The position numbers and the translations under genes are program-made. Under the pieces are notes generated by a model. The model made no database searches. It was given only the letters and a program-made list of their open reading frames with translations, and was not told the DNA's origin. A DNA stretch of 64,000 bases from Paenalcaligenes hominis_A (GTDB taxonomy: Bacteria > Pseudomonadota > Gammaproteobacteria > Burkholderiales > Burkholderiaceae_B): positions 496,001 through 560,000 of the forward strand of contig NZ_JBGJKZ010000002.1 in the NCBI RefSeq assembly GCF_041359055.1. The letters run 5' to 3'. Positions 26,663-36,446 of the stretch are shown in pieces; the first letter of the stretch is position 1, and every line of letters starts with the position of its first letter.

Positions 26663-27784
26663 TTAGAGCTCCCCTAAGACAATACGCAACATGCGACGTA
26701 ATGGCTCAGCAGCCCCCCATAATAGTTGATCCCCTACAGTAAAAGCACTGAGGTAATCGTCACCCATAGCAAGTTTACGCATACGACCCACAGGGATATC
26801 CATGGTGCCAGAAACAGCAACAGGCGTGAGTTCGTGCATGGTACGCTCACGTTCGTTAGGAATCACTTTAGCCCACGCTGAACCTTGAGCGACCATGTCA
26901 TGGATCTCGTCAAGTGGGATAGCTTTAGTTAGTTTAATGGTCAGGGCTTGGCTATGAGAGCGCATTGCACCGATACGTACACATAAGCCATCTATGGGCA
27001 CATAGTTATCCGCATTGTGGCCTAATACCTTGTTGGTTTCTACGCCGCCTTTCCATTCTTCGCGTGACATGCCATTGCCTAGATCGGAATCAATCCAAGG
27101 AATTAAGTTACCGCCTAATGGCACCCCAAAATGTTGACGCTCTAGCGCATCATCACGTTGCTTTGCCAATACCAAACGATCAATATCCAAAATAGCGGCG
27201 GCCGGATCTGCAAGCAATGAATTAACAGACTGATTTAACTCGCCGTATTGATTTAACAGCTCGCGCATGTGTTGGGCCCCACCACCAGAAGCCGCTTGGT
27301 AGGTCATGGAGGTCATCCACTCCACTGCGTTGTGTTTAAAAAGACCGCCTAAACCCATTAACATACAGCTAACGGTACAGTTTCCGCCGACATATTGTTT
27401 TATGCCTTTGGCTAGACCGGCGTCGATCACATCACGATTGATAGGGTCTAAGACAATAATAGAGCTGTCGTCCATACGTAATGTACTGGCCGCATCAATC
27501 CAAATACCATCCCAACCCGCTTCGCGCAATTTCCCATAGACCTCGGTGGTGTAATCGCCACCCTGAGCAGTAAGAATAATCGGTAGCTTTTTAAGGCTTT
27601 CAATATCGTATGCATTTTGTAATGGCCCAGCGCCTTCGGCCCACTCAGGGGCATTGCCGCCGGCATTACTCGTAGAAAAGAAAACGGGCTCGAATAACGA
27701 AAAATCATTTTCTTCGCGCATACGCTGCATGAGCACAGAGCCCACCATGCCGCGCCAACCGATTAAACCTACTGCTTTTTTCAT
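26663..27784 (-). CDS. asd: Aspartate-semialdehyde dehydrogenase
   Basis: This 373-residue NADPH enzyme reduces aspartyl phosphate to aspartate semialdehyde for lysine, threonine, methionine and diaminopimelate. The start KKAVGLIGWRGMVGSVLMQRM is the nucleotide-binding segment and the active-site Cys lies in GGNCTVSCMLMGLGG near residue 136. Gly/Asn-rich SNAGG and the basic RIGAMRSHSQALTIKL segment are family features. It lies between leuB and fimV on the same strand, an order common in Burkholderiales. Confidence 0.96.
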   Translation of the reverse strand: MKKAVGLIGWRGMVGSVLMQRMREENDFSLFEPVFFSTSNAGGNAPEWAEGAGPLQNAYDIESLKKLPIILTAQGGDYTTEVYGKLREAGWDGIWIDAASTLRMDDSSIIVLDPINRDVIDAGLAKGIKQYVGGNCTVSCMLMGLGGLFKHNAVEWMTSMTYQAASGGGAQHMRELLNQYGELNQSVNSLLADPAAAILDIDRLVLAKQRDDALERQHFGVPLGGNLIPWIDSDLGNGMSREEWKGGVETNKVLGHNADNYVPIDGLCVRIGAMRSHSQALTIKLTKAIPLDEIHDMVAQGSAWAKVIPNERERTMHELTPVAVSGTMDIPVGRMRKLAMGDDYLSAFTVGDQLLWGAAEPLRRMLRIVLGEL

Positions 27785-27812
27785 GAAAAATCACCTAAAC
27801 AAATAAAATGCT

Positions 27813-28886
27813 TTAGCCTAATGCACGCAGAACAGCGTCACCCATCTGGGACGTACCCACCACCTGTGTACCCGCACTTTGGATATCGGCGGTACGTAAG
27901 CCTTGCTCTAGAACTGCAGCGACGGCGCGCTCGATCTGTTGTGCCTGATCTTCTCTGTTAAGAGAGTAACGTAATAACATAGCAGCAGAAAGAATTGTCG
28001 CCAAGGGGTTTGCCTTGTTTTGGCCTGCAATATCAGGGGCTGAGCCATGGCTAGGCTCGTATAAGCCTTGGTTCGATGCGTTGAGTGATGCTGAAGGCAA
28101 CATACCGATAGAGCCGGTAAGCATCGCGGCCTCGTCTGACAAAATATCACCAAAGATATTTCCTGTCACAATCACATCGAACTCTTTAGGCGCACGTACG
28201 AGCTGCATCGCTGCATTATCCACATACATATGACTTAATTCTACATCAGGATAGTCTTTAGCGACGTCAATAACGACATCACGCCATAATTGTGAGGTTT
28301 CTAAAACGTTTGCCTTGTCCACACTACATAGCTTTTTATTACGTTTTTGGGCGGCTTCAAACGCAACACGGGCAATACGGCGAATTTCTGTTTCAGCATA
28401 AAGCATGGTGTCAAACCCTTGTTTGTCACCAGCAAATGGCCCATTTTCTACGGTGCGAATACCACGCGGCTGACCAAAGTAAATATCACCCGTTAATTCA
28501 CGAATAATTAAAATATCTAAGCCCGCAACAATTTCTGGTTTTAGACTAGATGCGTCAGCAAGCTGTGGGTACAAAATTGCAGGACGGAAATTCGCAAACA
28601 AACCCATGGCTTTACGCAAGCCTAAAATGGCTTGCTCGGGACGTAGCTCGCGCGGCAATGCATCGTATTTCCAGTCGCCTACTGCACCAAAAAGAATCGC
28701 AGCAGACTGTTGAGCTAACTCTAGCGTTTGCGCAGGTAAAGGGTGACCGTGCAAATCATAGGCTGCCCCCCCCACAGGAGCCTCGACCAATGTTAAATCG
28801 GGTGCCACCGCACTTAATACGCGTGCGGCTTGGGTGGTGATTTCCTGTCCGATGCCATCGCCTGGCAATACAGCAATTTGTGTCAT
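27813..28886 (-). CDS. leuB: 3-isopropylmalate dehydrogenase
   Basis: This 357-residue enzyme of leucine synthesis oxidises and decarboxylates 3-isopropylmalate with NAD. MTQIAVLPGDGIGQEI starts the protein, YFGQPRG and the metal-binding GNIFGDILSDEAAML follow, and EPSHGSAPDIAGQNKANP is the NAD-site segment. The ATG at 28886 has AAAGGAAATCTC before it; the frame opens 15 codons earlier without a ribosome site. It follows leuD by 17 bp. Confidence 0.96.
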   Translation of the reverse strand: MTQIAVLPGDGIGQEITTQAARVLSAVAPDLTLVEAPVGGAAYDLHGHPLPAQTLELAQQSAAILFGAVGDWKYDALPRELRPEQAILGLRKAMGLFANFRPAILYPQLADASSLKPEIVAGLDILIIRELTGDIYFGQPRGIRTVENGPFAGDKQGFDTMLYAETEIRRIARVAFEAAQKRNKKLCSVDKANVLETSQLWRDVVIDVAKDYPDVELSHMYVDNAAMQLVRAPKEFDVIVTGNIFGDILSDEAAMLTGSIGMLPSASLNASNQGLYEPSHGSAPDIAGQNKANPLATILSAAMLLRYSLNREDQAQQIERAVAAVLEQGLRTADIQSAGTQVVGTSQMGDAVLRALG

Positions 28887-28903
28887 GAGATTTCCTTTAT
28901 TAT

Positions 28904-29554
28904 TTACGCTAAGGCATCTGCTACTAGCCAAGGATGGCGAGCTAAACGCTCAGCTTCAAACTGTTTGATGAGGTCTGCTTTTTGTAAAGTATGACCAATT
29001 TCATCTAAGCCTTTGAGCAATGAATTTTTACGCGAAGCGTCGATCTCAAAGTGGAACTCCTCGCCAGAAGGGCTAATCACAACCTGCCGCTCTAAGTCAA
29101 TACGTAGCTCGTACCCAGGAAACGCTTTGACCTCATCAAATAAACGGGCCACCTCTAGCTCAGTTAACACAATAGGCAGCAAGCCATTTTTGAAACTGTT
29201 ATTAAAGAAAATGTCCGCAAAAGAAGGAGCAATAATAGCTCTGAAGCCGTACTGCAACAAGGCCCAAGGCGCGTGTTCGCGACTGGAGCCACAACCAAAG
29301 TTTTTACGTGCTAAAAGCACGGATGCCCCCTGATAGCGTGGCTGATTTAATACGAAGTCTGGGTTTTTAGGACGTGATTCGTTGTCCATGCCCGGTTCGC
29401 CGTGGTCCAAATAACGCAACTCATCAAATAAATTAGGACCAAAGCCTGTGCGTTTGATGGATTTTAAAAACTGTTTAGGAATAATTAAATCCGTGTCGAC
29501 GTTTTCCCGATCTAAAGGAGTGACTAAACCCGTATGTGTAGTAAATGCTTGCAT
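28904..29554 (-). CDS. leuD: 3-isopropylmalate dehydratase small subunit
   Basis: This 216-residue subunit pairs with LeuC to isomerise 2- to 3-isopropylmalate. DRENVDTDLIIPKQFLKSI near residue 15 and ARKNFGCGSSREHAPWAL near residue 82 are diagnostic of LeuD. It lies 11 bp after leuC and 17 bp before leuB. Confidence 0.96.
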   Translation of the reverse strand: MQAFTTHTGLVTPLDRENVDTDLIIPKQFLKSIKRTGFGPNLFDELRYLDHGEPGMDNESRPKNPDFVLNQPRYQGASVLLARKNFGCGSSREHAPWALLQYGFRAIIAPSFADIFFNNSFKNGLLPIVLTELEVARLFDEVKAFPGYELRIDLERQVVISPSGEEFHFEIDASRKNSLLKGLDEIGHTLQKADLIKQFEAERLARHPWLVADALA

Positions 29555-29565
29555 CGTATTTCCTT

Positions 29566-30969
29566 TTAGTTGTAGTTACGTACGTCAACAAAATGACCTG
29601 CGATGGCTGCTGCCGCTGCCATGGCTGGGCTAACTAAATGGGTACGGCCACCCATACCTTGACGCCCTTCAAAGTTGCGGTTAGATGTAGCCGCACAGCG
29701 TTCACCAGCCTCTAAACGGTCAGCATTCATCGCCAAACACATAGAACACCCTGGCTCACGCCATTCAAAACCAGCCTCAATAAAGATTTTATCTAGGCCC
29801 TCGCGCTCTGCCTGGAGTTTAACTAGGCCTGAACCCGGCACAATCATGGCTTGCTTGACATTGGACGCCACTTTGCGGCCTCTGGCAACGTGGGCGGCTT
29901 CACGTAAGTCTTCAATACGAGCATTAGTACAGGAGCCAATGAATACTTTGTCAATACGCACATCAGTAATAGGCTGTTTAGGATTCAACCCCATGTACTC
30001 AAGGGCACGAATCATGCCATCACGCTTTACACTGTCTTTTTCTTGATCAGGATCCGGAATGGACTGGGTGACATTTAGCACCATCTCGGGCGATGTACCC
30101 CAAGTGACTTGTGGTGCAATATCAGCGGCATTCAGTTCAATGACTCGGTCAAACTGTGCATCGGCATCCGAGTGCAACGTACTCCAATACTCTACTGCTT
30201 GATCCCACAGTATTCCTGTAGGGGCATAAGGACGTCCGCGGAAATAATCAATGGTTTTTTTATCCACGGCAACTAAGCCTGATCGTGCGCCGGCCTCGAT
30301 AGCCATATTACATACTGTCATGCGGCCTTCCATACTGAGCTCACTGATAGCGTCACCAGCAAACTCAATCGCATAGCCTGTACCGCCAGCTGTTCCAATT
30401 TGACCGATTACGTACAGAATTAAATCTTTAGCAGTACAGCCAAACGGCAACTTACCATTAACCTTGACTAACATGTTTTTGCTTTTTTTCATGAGCAAGG
30501 TTTGAGTAGCCAATGCATGCTCGACCTCTGAGGTACCAATACCAAAGGCTAAAGCGCCTACCGCCCCGTGAGTGCTAGTATGCGAGTCGCCACACACTAC
30601 AGTCATGCCTGGCAAGGTTGCACCTTGTTCGGGACCAATAATATGAACAATGCCTTGACGTTGGTCGTTCATATCAAACAAAGTAATCCCAAACTTTTTA
30701 CAGTTTTTCTCTAAGGTGTCCACCTGCAGTTTAGAAATGGGATCAGCAATACCGTCTACCCGTGAAGTGGTTGGCACATTATGATCTGCTACCGCTAAGT
30801 TTGCACTGATGCGCCATGGTTTACGTCCTGCTAATTCTAACCCCTCGAAAGCCTGAGGGCTGGTGACCTCGTGCAATAGCTGACGGTCAATATAGATTAA
30901 ACAGGTGCCATCGTCTTCACGGTGCACAACATGTGAATCAAACAATTTGTCATACAGGGTTTTAGCCAT
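29566..30969 (-). CDS. leuC: 3-isopropylmalate dehydratase large subunit
   Basis: This 467-residue aconitase-family protein carries the 4Fe-4S cluster. The cluster Cys are in GSCTNARIEDL near residue 347 and EPGCSMCLAMN near residue 408. CGDSHTSTHGAVGALAFGIG is near residue 130. It is the first gene of leuC-leuD-leuB-asd-fimV-truA. Confidence 0.97.
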   Translation of the reverse strand: MAKTLYDKLFDSHVVHREDDGTCLIYIDRQLLHEVTSPQAFEGLELAGRKPWRISANLAVADHNVPTTSRVDGIADPISKLQVDTLEKNCKKFGITLFDMNDQRQGIVHIIGPEQGATLPGMTVVCGDSHTSTHGAVGALAFGIGTSEVEHALATQTLLMKKSKNMLVKVNGKLPFGCTAKDLILYVIGQIGTAGGTGYAIEFAGDAISELSMEGRMTVCNMAIEAGARSGLVAVDKKTIDYFRGRPYAPTGILWDQAVEYWSTLHSDADAQFDRVIELNAADIAPQVTWGTSPEMVLNVTQSIPDPDQEKDSVKRDGMIRALEYMGLNPKQPITDVRIDKVFIGSCTNARIEDLREAAHVARGRKVASNVKQAMIVPGSGLVKLQAEREGLDKIFIEAGFEWREPGCSMCLAMNADRLEAGERCAATSNRNFEGRQGMGGRTHLVSPAMAAAAAIAGHFVDVRNYN

Positions 30970-31005
30970 CTGAGCCTCGCCTAAAAGAATGAATCCGTTT
31001 TATTT

Positions 31006-31033
31006 ATTATGCCAAGCTTCTAAGCCGGTACAA
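31006..31033 (-). promoter_or_regulatory. Putative sigma-70 promoter of the leu operon
   Basis: Reading the minus strand, TTGTAC (31028-31033) and CATAAT (31006-31011) are 16 bp apart and lie about 37 bp before the leuC ATG. The match to consensus is fair. I see no leucine-rich leader peptide ahead of leuC. Confidence 0.42.
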
Positions 31034-31117
31034 GCCCAATAGATATACTGGTATAAAAAGTAATAGGATATTAATTTTAAGAGGGATGCCGGCCTGATTC
31101 CAAGTTGTTATCGTTTA

Positions 31118-31158
31118 GCTAGTCCAGATAGACTAAGAGCGGCTTTAGCCGCTCTTAA
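31118..31158. terminator. Twin hairpins downstream of the LoiP-like gene
   Basis: An AAGAGCGGC-TTTA-GCCGCTCTT stem (31135-31156, 9 bp perfect) adjoins a smaller TAGTC-N6-GACTA hairpin (31118-31133). The position suits termination of the minus-strand protease gene, but neither strand shows a proper T-run, so it may instead be an RNA-processing or rho-associated structure. Confidence 0.5.
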
Positions 31159-31186
31159 AAGGGGATTCGAATCGTGAACCACACGT

Positions 31187-32014
31187 TTAACGACGTCGAT
31201 TTTGTTCGTATAAAGGCAGAACACGCTCAGCGGCTACTTGTAGCTCATTAATACGACTCGCAGGCGAAGGATGCGTAGACAAAAACTCAGGGGTACCACC
31301 ACCGCCTAATGCACTCATTTTTTGCCATAGACTGACGGCTGCGCGCGGATCGTAACCGGCTCGAGCAGCTAGTTCGACCCCTAGCAAATCGGCCTCGGTT
31401 TCATGAGTACGGCTATTGGGCAAATTAAACATCACATCAGTTAGCGTTCCCCCCAAATCCCCGGCGGCAGAGTTGCCAGTAACAGCAGTTAAGATGGATA
31501 GCCCTAGACCCGTGACCATTTGCTGGGACATTTGCTCTCGGGCATGTTCACGCAAAGCATGCGCCATTTCATGACCAATAACAGCAGCTAACTCGTCATC
31601 GGTGGCTTGAGTTTGCTTAATTAAACCCGAGTACACTGCCATTTTGCCCCCAGGCATACACCACGCATTCACCTCATTACTGTTGATGACATGAATTTCC
31701 CAATTCCACTGCTGGGCATCAGGCCTAAACGTACCAACCTGTTGGATTAGACGCTGCGCAATAGTCCGTACGCGTTGAGTTTGAGCTGCATCCACATCCA
31801 GTGCTTTTTGTGCACGCGCTTGCCCTATCATTTGTGAGTATTGCTGCAAAGCCGTTTGGTTTAACTCGGCCTCAGACACCAAACCCGACATGTATTGTTT
31901 ACGCTGGATACCGACCGTGCCAGAGCTAGTGGTATCCAGTGCCGTGCAGGCCACTAGTAAACTACTCACACCAACACCAGCCGCTATTTTTATTTTATGA
32001 AGCAAGGGACGCAT
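31187..32014 (-). CDS. M48 metalloprotease lipoprotein, LoiP/YggG-like
   Basis: This 275-residue envelope protein has a lipobox (LVAC, Cys about residue 23), then an M48 peptidase domain with the zinc motif HEMAH near residue 149 (GHEMAHALREHA). The third ligand Glu lies in HETEADLLGVELAARAGYDP. E. coli LoiP degrades outer-membrane-associated proteins; the substrate here is not known. It follows aroC by 10 bp and may be cotranscribed with it. Confidence 0.9.
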   Translation of the reverse strand: MRPLLHKIKIAAGVGVSSLLVACTALDTTSSGTVGIQRKQYMSGLVSEAELNQTALQQYSQMIGQARAQKALDVDAAQTQRVRTIAQRLIQQVGTFRPDAQQWNWEIHVINSNEVNAWCMPGGKMAVYSGLIKQTQATDDELAAVIGHEMAHALREHAREQMSQQMVTGLGLSILTAVTGNSAAGDLGGTLTDVMFNLPNSRTHETEADLLGVELAARAGYDPRAAVSLWQKMSALGGGGTPEFLSTHPSPASRINELQVAAERVLPLYEQNRRR

Positions 32015-32024
32015 AGTTCTTTCC

Positions 32025-33101
32025 TTAACGATTTAAACCACTATCACCGCATTGACCACGTTGACGCAATAATTGGTCCATAATCACAATAGCTAATAGA
32101 CTTTCCGCAATAGGCGTAGCACGTATACCCACGCATGGGTCATGACGCCCCAAGGTTTGCACCTCGACAGCTTCATTATTTATGTTTACCGAGGGACGCT
32201 TGATGCGAATGCTAGAGGTAGGCTTAATAGCCAAAGAAACCTCGATGTTTTGCCCGGTGGTAATCCCGCCTAAAATACCCCCAGCATGATTGGTTGCAAA
32301 ACCCTCTGGGTAAATGGCATCGCCGTGTTCGGAGCCACGCTGCGATACGGACTCAAAACCCGCACCAATTTCAACCCCTTTCACTGCATTAAGGCCCATC
32401 ATGGCATAGGCAATTTCTGCATCCATACGCCCATACACCGGCTCGCCTAAGCCAGTGGGTACATTTTCCGCTATGACTTCAATACGGGCTCCGATGGAAT
32501 CACCGTCTTTGCGTAACGCATCCATATAGGCTTCAAGCTCTGGCACCACAGCGGCATTTGGCGCATAGAACGCGTTTTGGCTTACCTCGTCCCAAGACTG
32601 GAAAGGGATAACAATAGGACCTAATTGACTCATGTAGCCTCGGATACGCACTTGAAAATACTGAGCCAACCACTTTTTAGCAATAGCTCCGGCCGCTACA
32701 GTAGGTGCAGTAAGGCGTGCCGATGAGCGCCCCCCACCACGTGGATCGCGAATGCCATACTTTTTCCAATACGCATAATCGGCGTGCCCAGGTCTAAAGG
32801 TTTCAAGAATATTGCCATAGTCTTTACTGCGCGCATCGGTATTGCGAATCAATAAACTAATAGGGGCACCTGTGGTTTTACCTTCGTAAACCCCTGACAG
32901 TATTTCAACCCGATCGGCCTCTTGGCGTTGGGTTACATGACGTGAAGTACCAGGCCGACGTCGATCGAGTTCGTATTGAATATCGGCCTCTGAGAGCTCT
33001 AACCCTGGAGGGCACCCATCAACCACTGCGCCTATCGCAGGCCCATGCGATTCCCCGAAGTTTGTAACGCGAAACAAAGTACCTAAAGTGTTGGCCGCCA
33101 T
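32025..33101 (-). CDS. aroC: Chorismate synthase
   Basis: This 358-residue FMN-dependent enzyme makes chorismate from EPSP, the last shared step of aromatic amino-acid synthesis. The signatures GESHGPAIGAVVDGCPPGL near residue 16, DPRGGGRSSAR near residue 118 and RHDPCVGIRATPIAES near residue 318 are complete. Length matches the family. Confidence 0.97.
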   Translation of the reverse strand: MAANTLGTLFRVTNFGESHGPAIGAVVDGCPPGLELSEADIQYELDRRRPGTSRHVTQRQEADRVEILSGVYEGKTTGAPISLLIRNTDARSKDYGNILETFRPGHADYAYWKKYGIRDPRGGGRSSARLTAPTVAAGAIAKKWLAQYFQVRIRGYMSQLGPIVIPFQSWDEVSQNAFYAPNAAVVPELEAYMDALRKDGDSIGARIEVIAENVPTGLGEPVYGRMDAEIAYAMMGLNAVKGVEIGAGFESVSQRGSEHGDAIYPEGFATNHAGGILGGITTGQNIEVSLAIKPTSSIRIKRPSVNINNEAVEVQTLGRHDPCVGIRATPIAESLLAIVIMDQLLRQRGQCGDSGLNR

Positions 33102-33169
33102 AACAAATTAAATCCAAAAATGAGTAAGCTGATTGGGCATAATCATACCCAAATTACTCTGTATAAACA

Positions 33170-34633
33170 CTAAGAAGAACAACTTAAAGCCACAATCCGT
33201 TGTTCTGGGCTAGGCGGCTGCGCCAAATCCTCAGCCCCGTCTTGCTCTTTAAACGGACGATTTAATACCGTATATAAACGTTCTAACGGTGCGTAGTTAC
33301 CATGTTGGGCCGCGACAATGACTTCTTGAGCGAGATGATTGCGCAATACATACAGCGGATTATGCGCATTCATTTGCTCAACTCGAGCTTGGGCTGAGTG
33401 ATGGTTTTGTTGGCTACGCAGCAAATAGCGGTCTAACCAGTCTTGCGCCTGAGAGCGGTGTTCAAATAGCTGCAACCAAAGTTCTGGTTGTGTAGGTGCT
33501 ACTGCTAGATGTCTAAAACTTAAAGTGAAATCAGCGTGTTGGTCATGCAATAACTGCCACCATTCATTCATTAGCTGACTGTCTGTTTCTAACCAGGTGT
33601 CCCACCCCATTTTCTGCTGCATATTGGTGCGATACTGTTGCAGATAGTCATGTTCATAATGAGCCAATACCGTTTGCAACTGATCCTCTGTACAGATGTC
33701 TAAAAAACAACTGGCTAAACGAGCCAAATTCCAATGCACTATAGTGGGTTGACGAAACCAAGCATAACGCGCACCGGTATCAGTGGTGTTGGGCACAAAA
33801 TCAATGGCAAATTTGTCTATAAACGCATAGGGGCCGTAGTCTATGGTTAAACCCAGTATAGACATATTGTCTGTATTCATTACCCCATGACAAAAGCCCA
33901 CCGTTTGCCAATGGGCAACCATTTGAGCGCTACGTTGTACCACAAGGCGCAACATATTTTGCACGAGCTCAGCATCCGTCTGCAATGCCGGCAACCCACA
34001 CTCGGGATAAAAATGCTCGATCACATAGTGCAATAGCTGCTTGAGCTGCTGAGGACGTCCAGCCCAGTGCTCAAATGAGCCAAACCGAACAAAACTAGGG
34101 GCAACACGGCAAACTATGGCCGCTGTTTCTATGGTTTCCCTATACACCTTGTCGTCAGAAGCGACCAAAGCCAAAGCTTCGGTTGTGGGAATACCTAGCG
34201 CTTTCATCGCATGACTGGCTAAATACTCTCGTATAGAGGAACGCAGCACTGCTCGGCCATCTCCCATACGTGAATAAGGCGTAAGCCCTGAGCCTTTAAG
34301 CTGCAGCTCTAAGGGACCATGGGCGGTTTCTATGGCTCCTAGTAAATGCGCACGACCATCCCCTAATTGACCAGCCCAATGCCCGAACTGATGCCCGCTA
34401 TAGACAGCGGCTAAGCTTTGTCCGGGTTCAAGACCCTGATTGCCTGACATAACAGCAAGAAACTCGGGAGCCATGACACAGTCTGCGCTAAGCCCTAGGC
34501 GTTGGGCCAAGTCCTTATTAACATGGAGTAGACGCGGCTCATTTAAGCCTTGAGGATCAAGCCGTGTATAAAAAGCACTGCCTAAATCAGCATAACTGTG
34601 ACTGAAAGTCAAAGCGTCAAAACAGCTCTTCAT
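33170..34633 (-). CDS. selO: Protein adenylyltransferase SelO (YdiU)
   Basis: This 487-residue pseudokinase-fold enzyme transfers AMP from ATP to Ser, Thr or Tyr of proteins involved in redox balance. YSGHQFGHWAGQLGDGRA near residue 79, GLTPYSRMGDGRAVLRSS near residue 115 and HGVMNTDNMSILGLTIDYGPY near residue 244 are diagnostic; Asn and Asp of the nucleotide site are present. The protein ends in the conserved Cys-Ser-Ser, where animal SelO has selenocysteine. It is followed upstream by a small DUF2069 gene, 8 bp away. Confidence 0.95.
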   Translation of the reverse strand: MKSCFDALTFSHSYADLGSAFYTRLDPQGLNEPRLLHVNKDLAQRLGLSADCVMAPEFLAVMSGNQGLEPGQSLAAVYSGHQFGHWAGQLGDGRAHLLGAIETAHGPLELQLKGSGLTPYSRMGDGRAVLRSSIREYLASHAMKALGIPTTEALALVASDDKVYRETIETAAIVCRVAPSFVRFGSFEHWAGRPQQLKQLLHYVIEHFYPECGLPALQTDAELVQNMLRLVVQRSAQMVAHWQTVGFCHGVMNTDNMSILGLTIDYGPYAFIDKFAIDFVPNTTDTGARYAWFRQPTIVHWNLARLASCFLDICTEDQLQTVLAHYEHDYLQQYRTNMQQKMGWDTWLETDSQLMNEWWQLLHDQHADFTLSFRHLAVAPTQPELWLQLFEHRSQAQDWLDRYLLRSQQNHHSAQARVEQMNAHNPLYVLRNHLAQEVIVAAQHGNYAPLERLYTVLNRPFKEQDGAEDLAQPPSPEQRIVALSCSS

Positions 34634-34641
34634 AAGGACTC

Positions 34642-35028
34642 CTAGTGCACTTGATGTGTTTTTTTATTTTGTTTAGCTGCTTTTTTTGCAGGCCACAAAT
34701 AAAACATTGCACACACATAAAAGGTAAAAGACAGCACAATCTCTATGCACGCCATTTGAACTGATAAAGGATTTGGGTCAGACCAAGCGCGAGTTACCCC
34801 CTCCATAAAATACAATAGCATTAACATAGAGGACCATTGCAAGGTATAAACGTTACCTTTTAAGACACCACGTAACGGCAACAACAAAGGCAGCACTTTA
34901 AGTGCCAAATAAGACCCACCGGGGCGTATTGGCGCAATAAAAAGCTCCCACGCGAGACAAAGAATAATTAAGCCTACGAGCGATAGCGCTGCAAGCCGAT
35001 ACAAAATAGGGTTTAATTGAACATTCAT
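34642..35028 (-). CDS. DUF2069 membrane protein
   Basis: This 128-residue protein has four hydrophobic segments and a basic tail (KKAAKQNKKTHQ). The pattern, including LPLLLPLRGVLKGNVYTLQWSSM, fits DUF2069, a family of unknown function common in Beta- and Gammaproteobacteria. It lies immediately upstream of selO on the same strand and is divergent from the YihY gene. Confidence 0.8.
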   Translation of the reverse strand: MNVQLNPILYRLAALSLVGLIILCLAWELFIAPIRPGGSYLALKVLPLLLPLRGVLKGNVYTLQWSSMLMLLYFMEGVTRAWSDPNPLSVQMACIEIVLSFTFYVCAMFYLWPAKKAAKQNKKTHQVH

Positions 35029-35102
35029 ACTGGTATGATCACAGAAAGCAAAACTTTTATATAAACGACTAGGGTCACTTTTTTTGCTTGGAGTTTAACG
35101 TT

Positions 35103-36446
35103 ATGACAACGCCAGAGCCTAGCGCTCAGTCCACTAAAAAACATACATCGCATACCGCTTGGTTTTCCCAAAGCGTTGATACGCTGTTATTTATAGTGAC
35201 GCGAATACTGCAACGCAACATCACGCAAGTGGCATCCAGTCTAACCTTTACTACCATTTTAGCCATAGTGCCCTTATTAGCAGTAGTGTTGTCGTTATTT
35301 ACGGCTTTTCCATTATTTGATGACTTTAGGGCAGCACTACAAGAGTTTTTAAGCTCCACCTTAATGCCTGCAGCGGTGTCTAGCACCGTAATGGAAAACC
35401 TAAATCAATTTGCCGCCAAAGCGTCTAGCCTGACTGCAGTAGGAAGTTTGTTTTTGATTGTGACGTCCATTATGTTGATGTCCACCATTGATCAAACATT
35501 TAATGACATCTGGTATGTCACAGAAAAGCGCCCTTGGATGCAACGTGTGTTGGTTTATTGGGCCATATTATCTTTAGGGCCTATTTTGGCAGGTGCCAGT
35601 ATTTGGGCCAGCACAATATTGGCACAAGACTCTTTAGGTCATATCAATACCCTTTCATTTCTTAGTTCGTTTGCACTGTCATATATCCCATTTATCTTAA
35701 CCGCATTGGCTTTTAGCGCTCTTTTTGTCTATGTGCCAAACCGACGTATTTTATGGCGTGATGCGTTTGTGGGGGGGGTATTTACCACTTTGGCCCTAGA
35801 GATCCTGAAATCGGGCTTTGCTTTTTACCTAAAACAGTTTCCTACCTACACCCTTATTTACGGTGCTTTTGCCACGGTGCCCATTTTCTTAATGTGGGTG
35901 TATTTGTCTTGGTTAGTGGTATTAGTTGGGGCCAGTCTAGTCGCTATTTTACCTAACCTACGACGTCGCTCATGGACCAACTCACACCACTCTGGAGCTC
36001 AATTTTTAAATGCGCTGTCCGTTTTGGAATTATTATGGAAGCAGCGCACTGCAGTCCCCTCGGGGCTTAATTTGCATCAAATTAGCATGCAATTGCGTCG
36101 CGACCCAGCCAGTTTGCACGAGCTACTTAAACGCTTAAAAAAAGACGGTTACGTGGTCAACACCATAGAAAATGAAGATGAACGATGGGTACTGAGCTGC
36201 GACCCAGCTCTTACCCCTTTAGCGCCCTTAGTTGATGCTTTGCTTATTGATCGCACCCAAGCCGATACCCCAGTGGCTCATAGCATAGTAGGTCTGATCA
36301 ATCTTACCGTGGCTAACCCAGCACTTAACCTAGAATCACTTTTTTCTGAGCCCCAGCAGCTAAAAGAGCTTTGTCAGCGCTTAGAACAACAACTATTTAC
36401 TAGACCAAATCCCTTAGGAGTCACTACTCATGCTGAAAGTAAGTGA
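35103..36446 (+). CDS. YihY/BrkB family inner-membrane protein
   Basis: This 447-residue protein has six membrane segments in the first 290 residues: ASSLTFTTILAIVPLLAVV near residue 45, DQTFNDIWYV near residue 125 and YGAFATVPIFLMWVYLSW near residue 250. A cytoplasmic C-terminal part of about 150 residues looks like a winged helix (LHELLKRLKKDGYV). The historical link to RNase BN is wrong and the role is unclear. The frame opens at a TTG (35088), but the ATG at 35103 has TTGGAG before it. It overlaps the CBS gene by 17 bp. Confidence 0.88.
   Translation: MTTPEPSAQSTKKHTSHTAWFSQSVDTLLFIVTRILQRNITQVASSLTFTTILAIVPLLAVVLSLFTAFPLFDDFRAALQEFLSSTLMPAAVSSTVMENLNQFAAKASSLTAVGSLFLIVTSIMLMSTIDQTFNDIWYVTEKRPWMQRVLVYWAILSLGPILAGASIWASTILAQDSLGHINTLSFLSSFALSYIPFILTALAFSALFVYVPNRRILWRDAFVGGVFTTLALEILKSGFAFYLKQFPTYTLIYGAFATVPIFLMWVYLSWLVVLVGASLVAILPNLRRRSWTNSHHSGAQFLNALSVLELLWKQRTAVPSGLNLHQISMQLRRDPASLHELLKRLKKDGYVVNTIENEDERWVLSCDPALTPLAPLVDALLIDRTQADTPVAHSIVGLINLTVANPALNLESLFSEPQQLKELCQRLEQQLFTRPNPLGVTTHAESK

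Noticed and set aside
30970..31135. A leucine leader peptide with attenuator ahead of leuC
   Set aside because: No short frame rich in Leu codons with a ribosome site is present, and the hairpins lie upstream of the likely promoter.
31160..31186. A GGGGATTCGAATC stretch resembling the T-arm of a tRNA
   Set aside because: The 3' side of the stem does not pair (it reads GTGAACCACA), and no anticodon or acceptor arm can be drawn on either strand.
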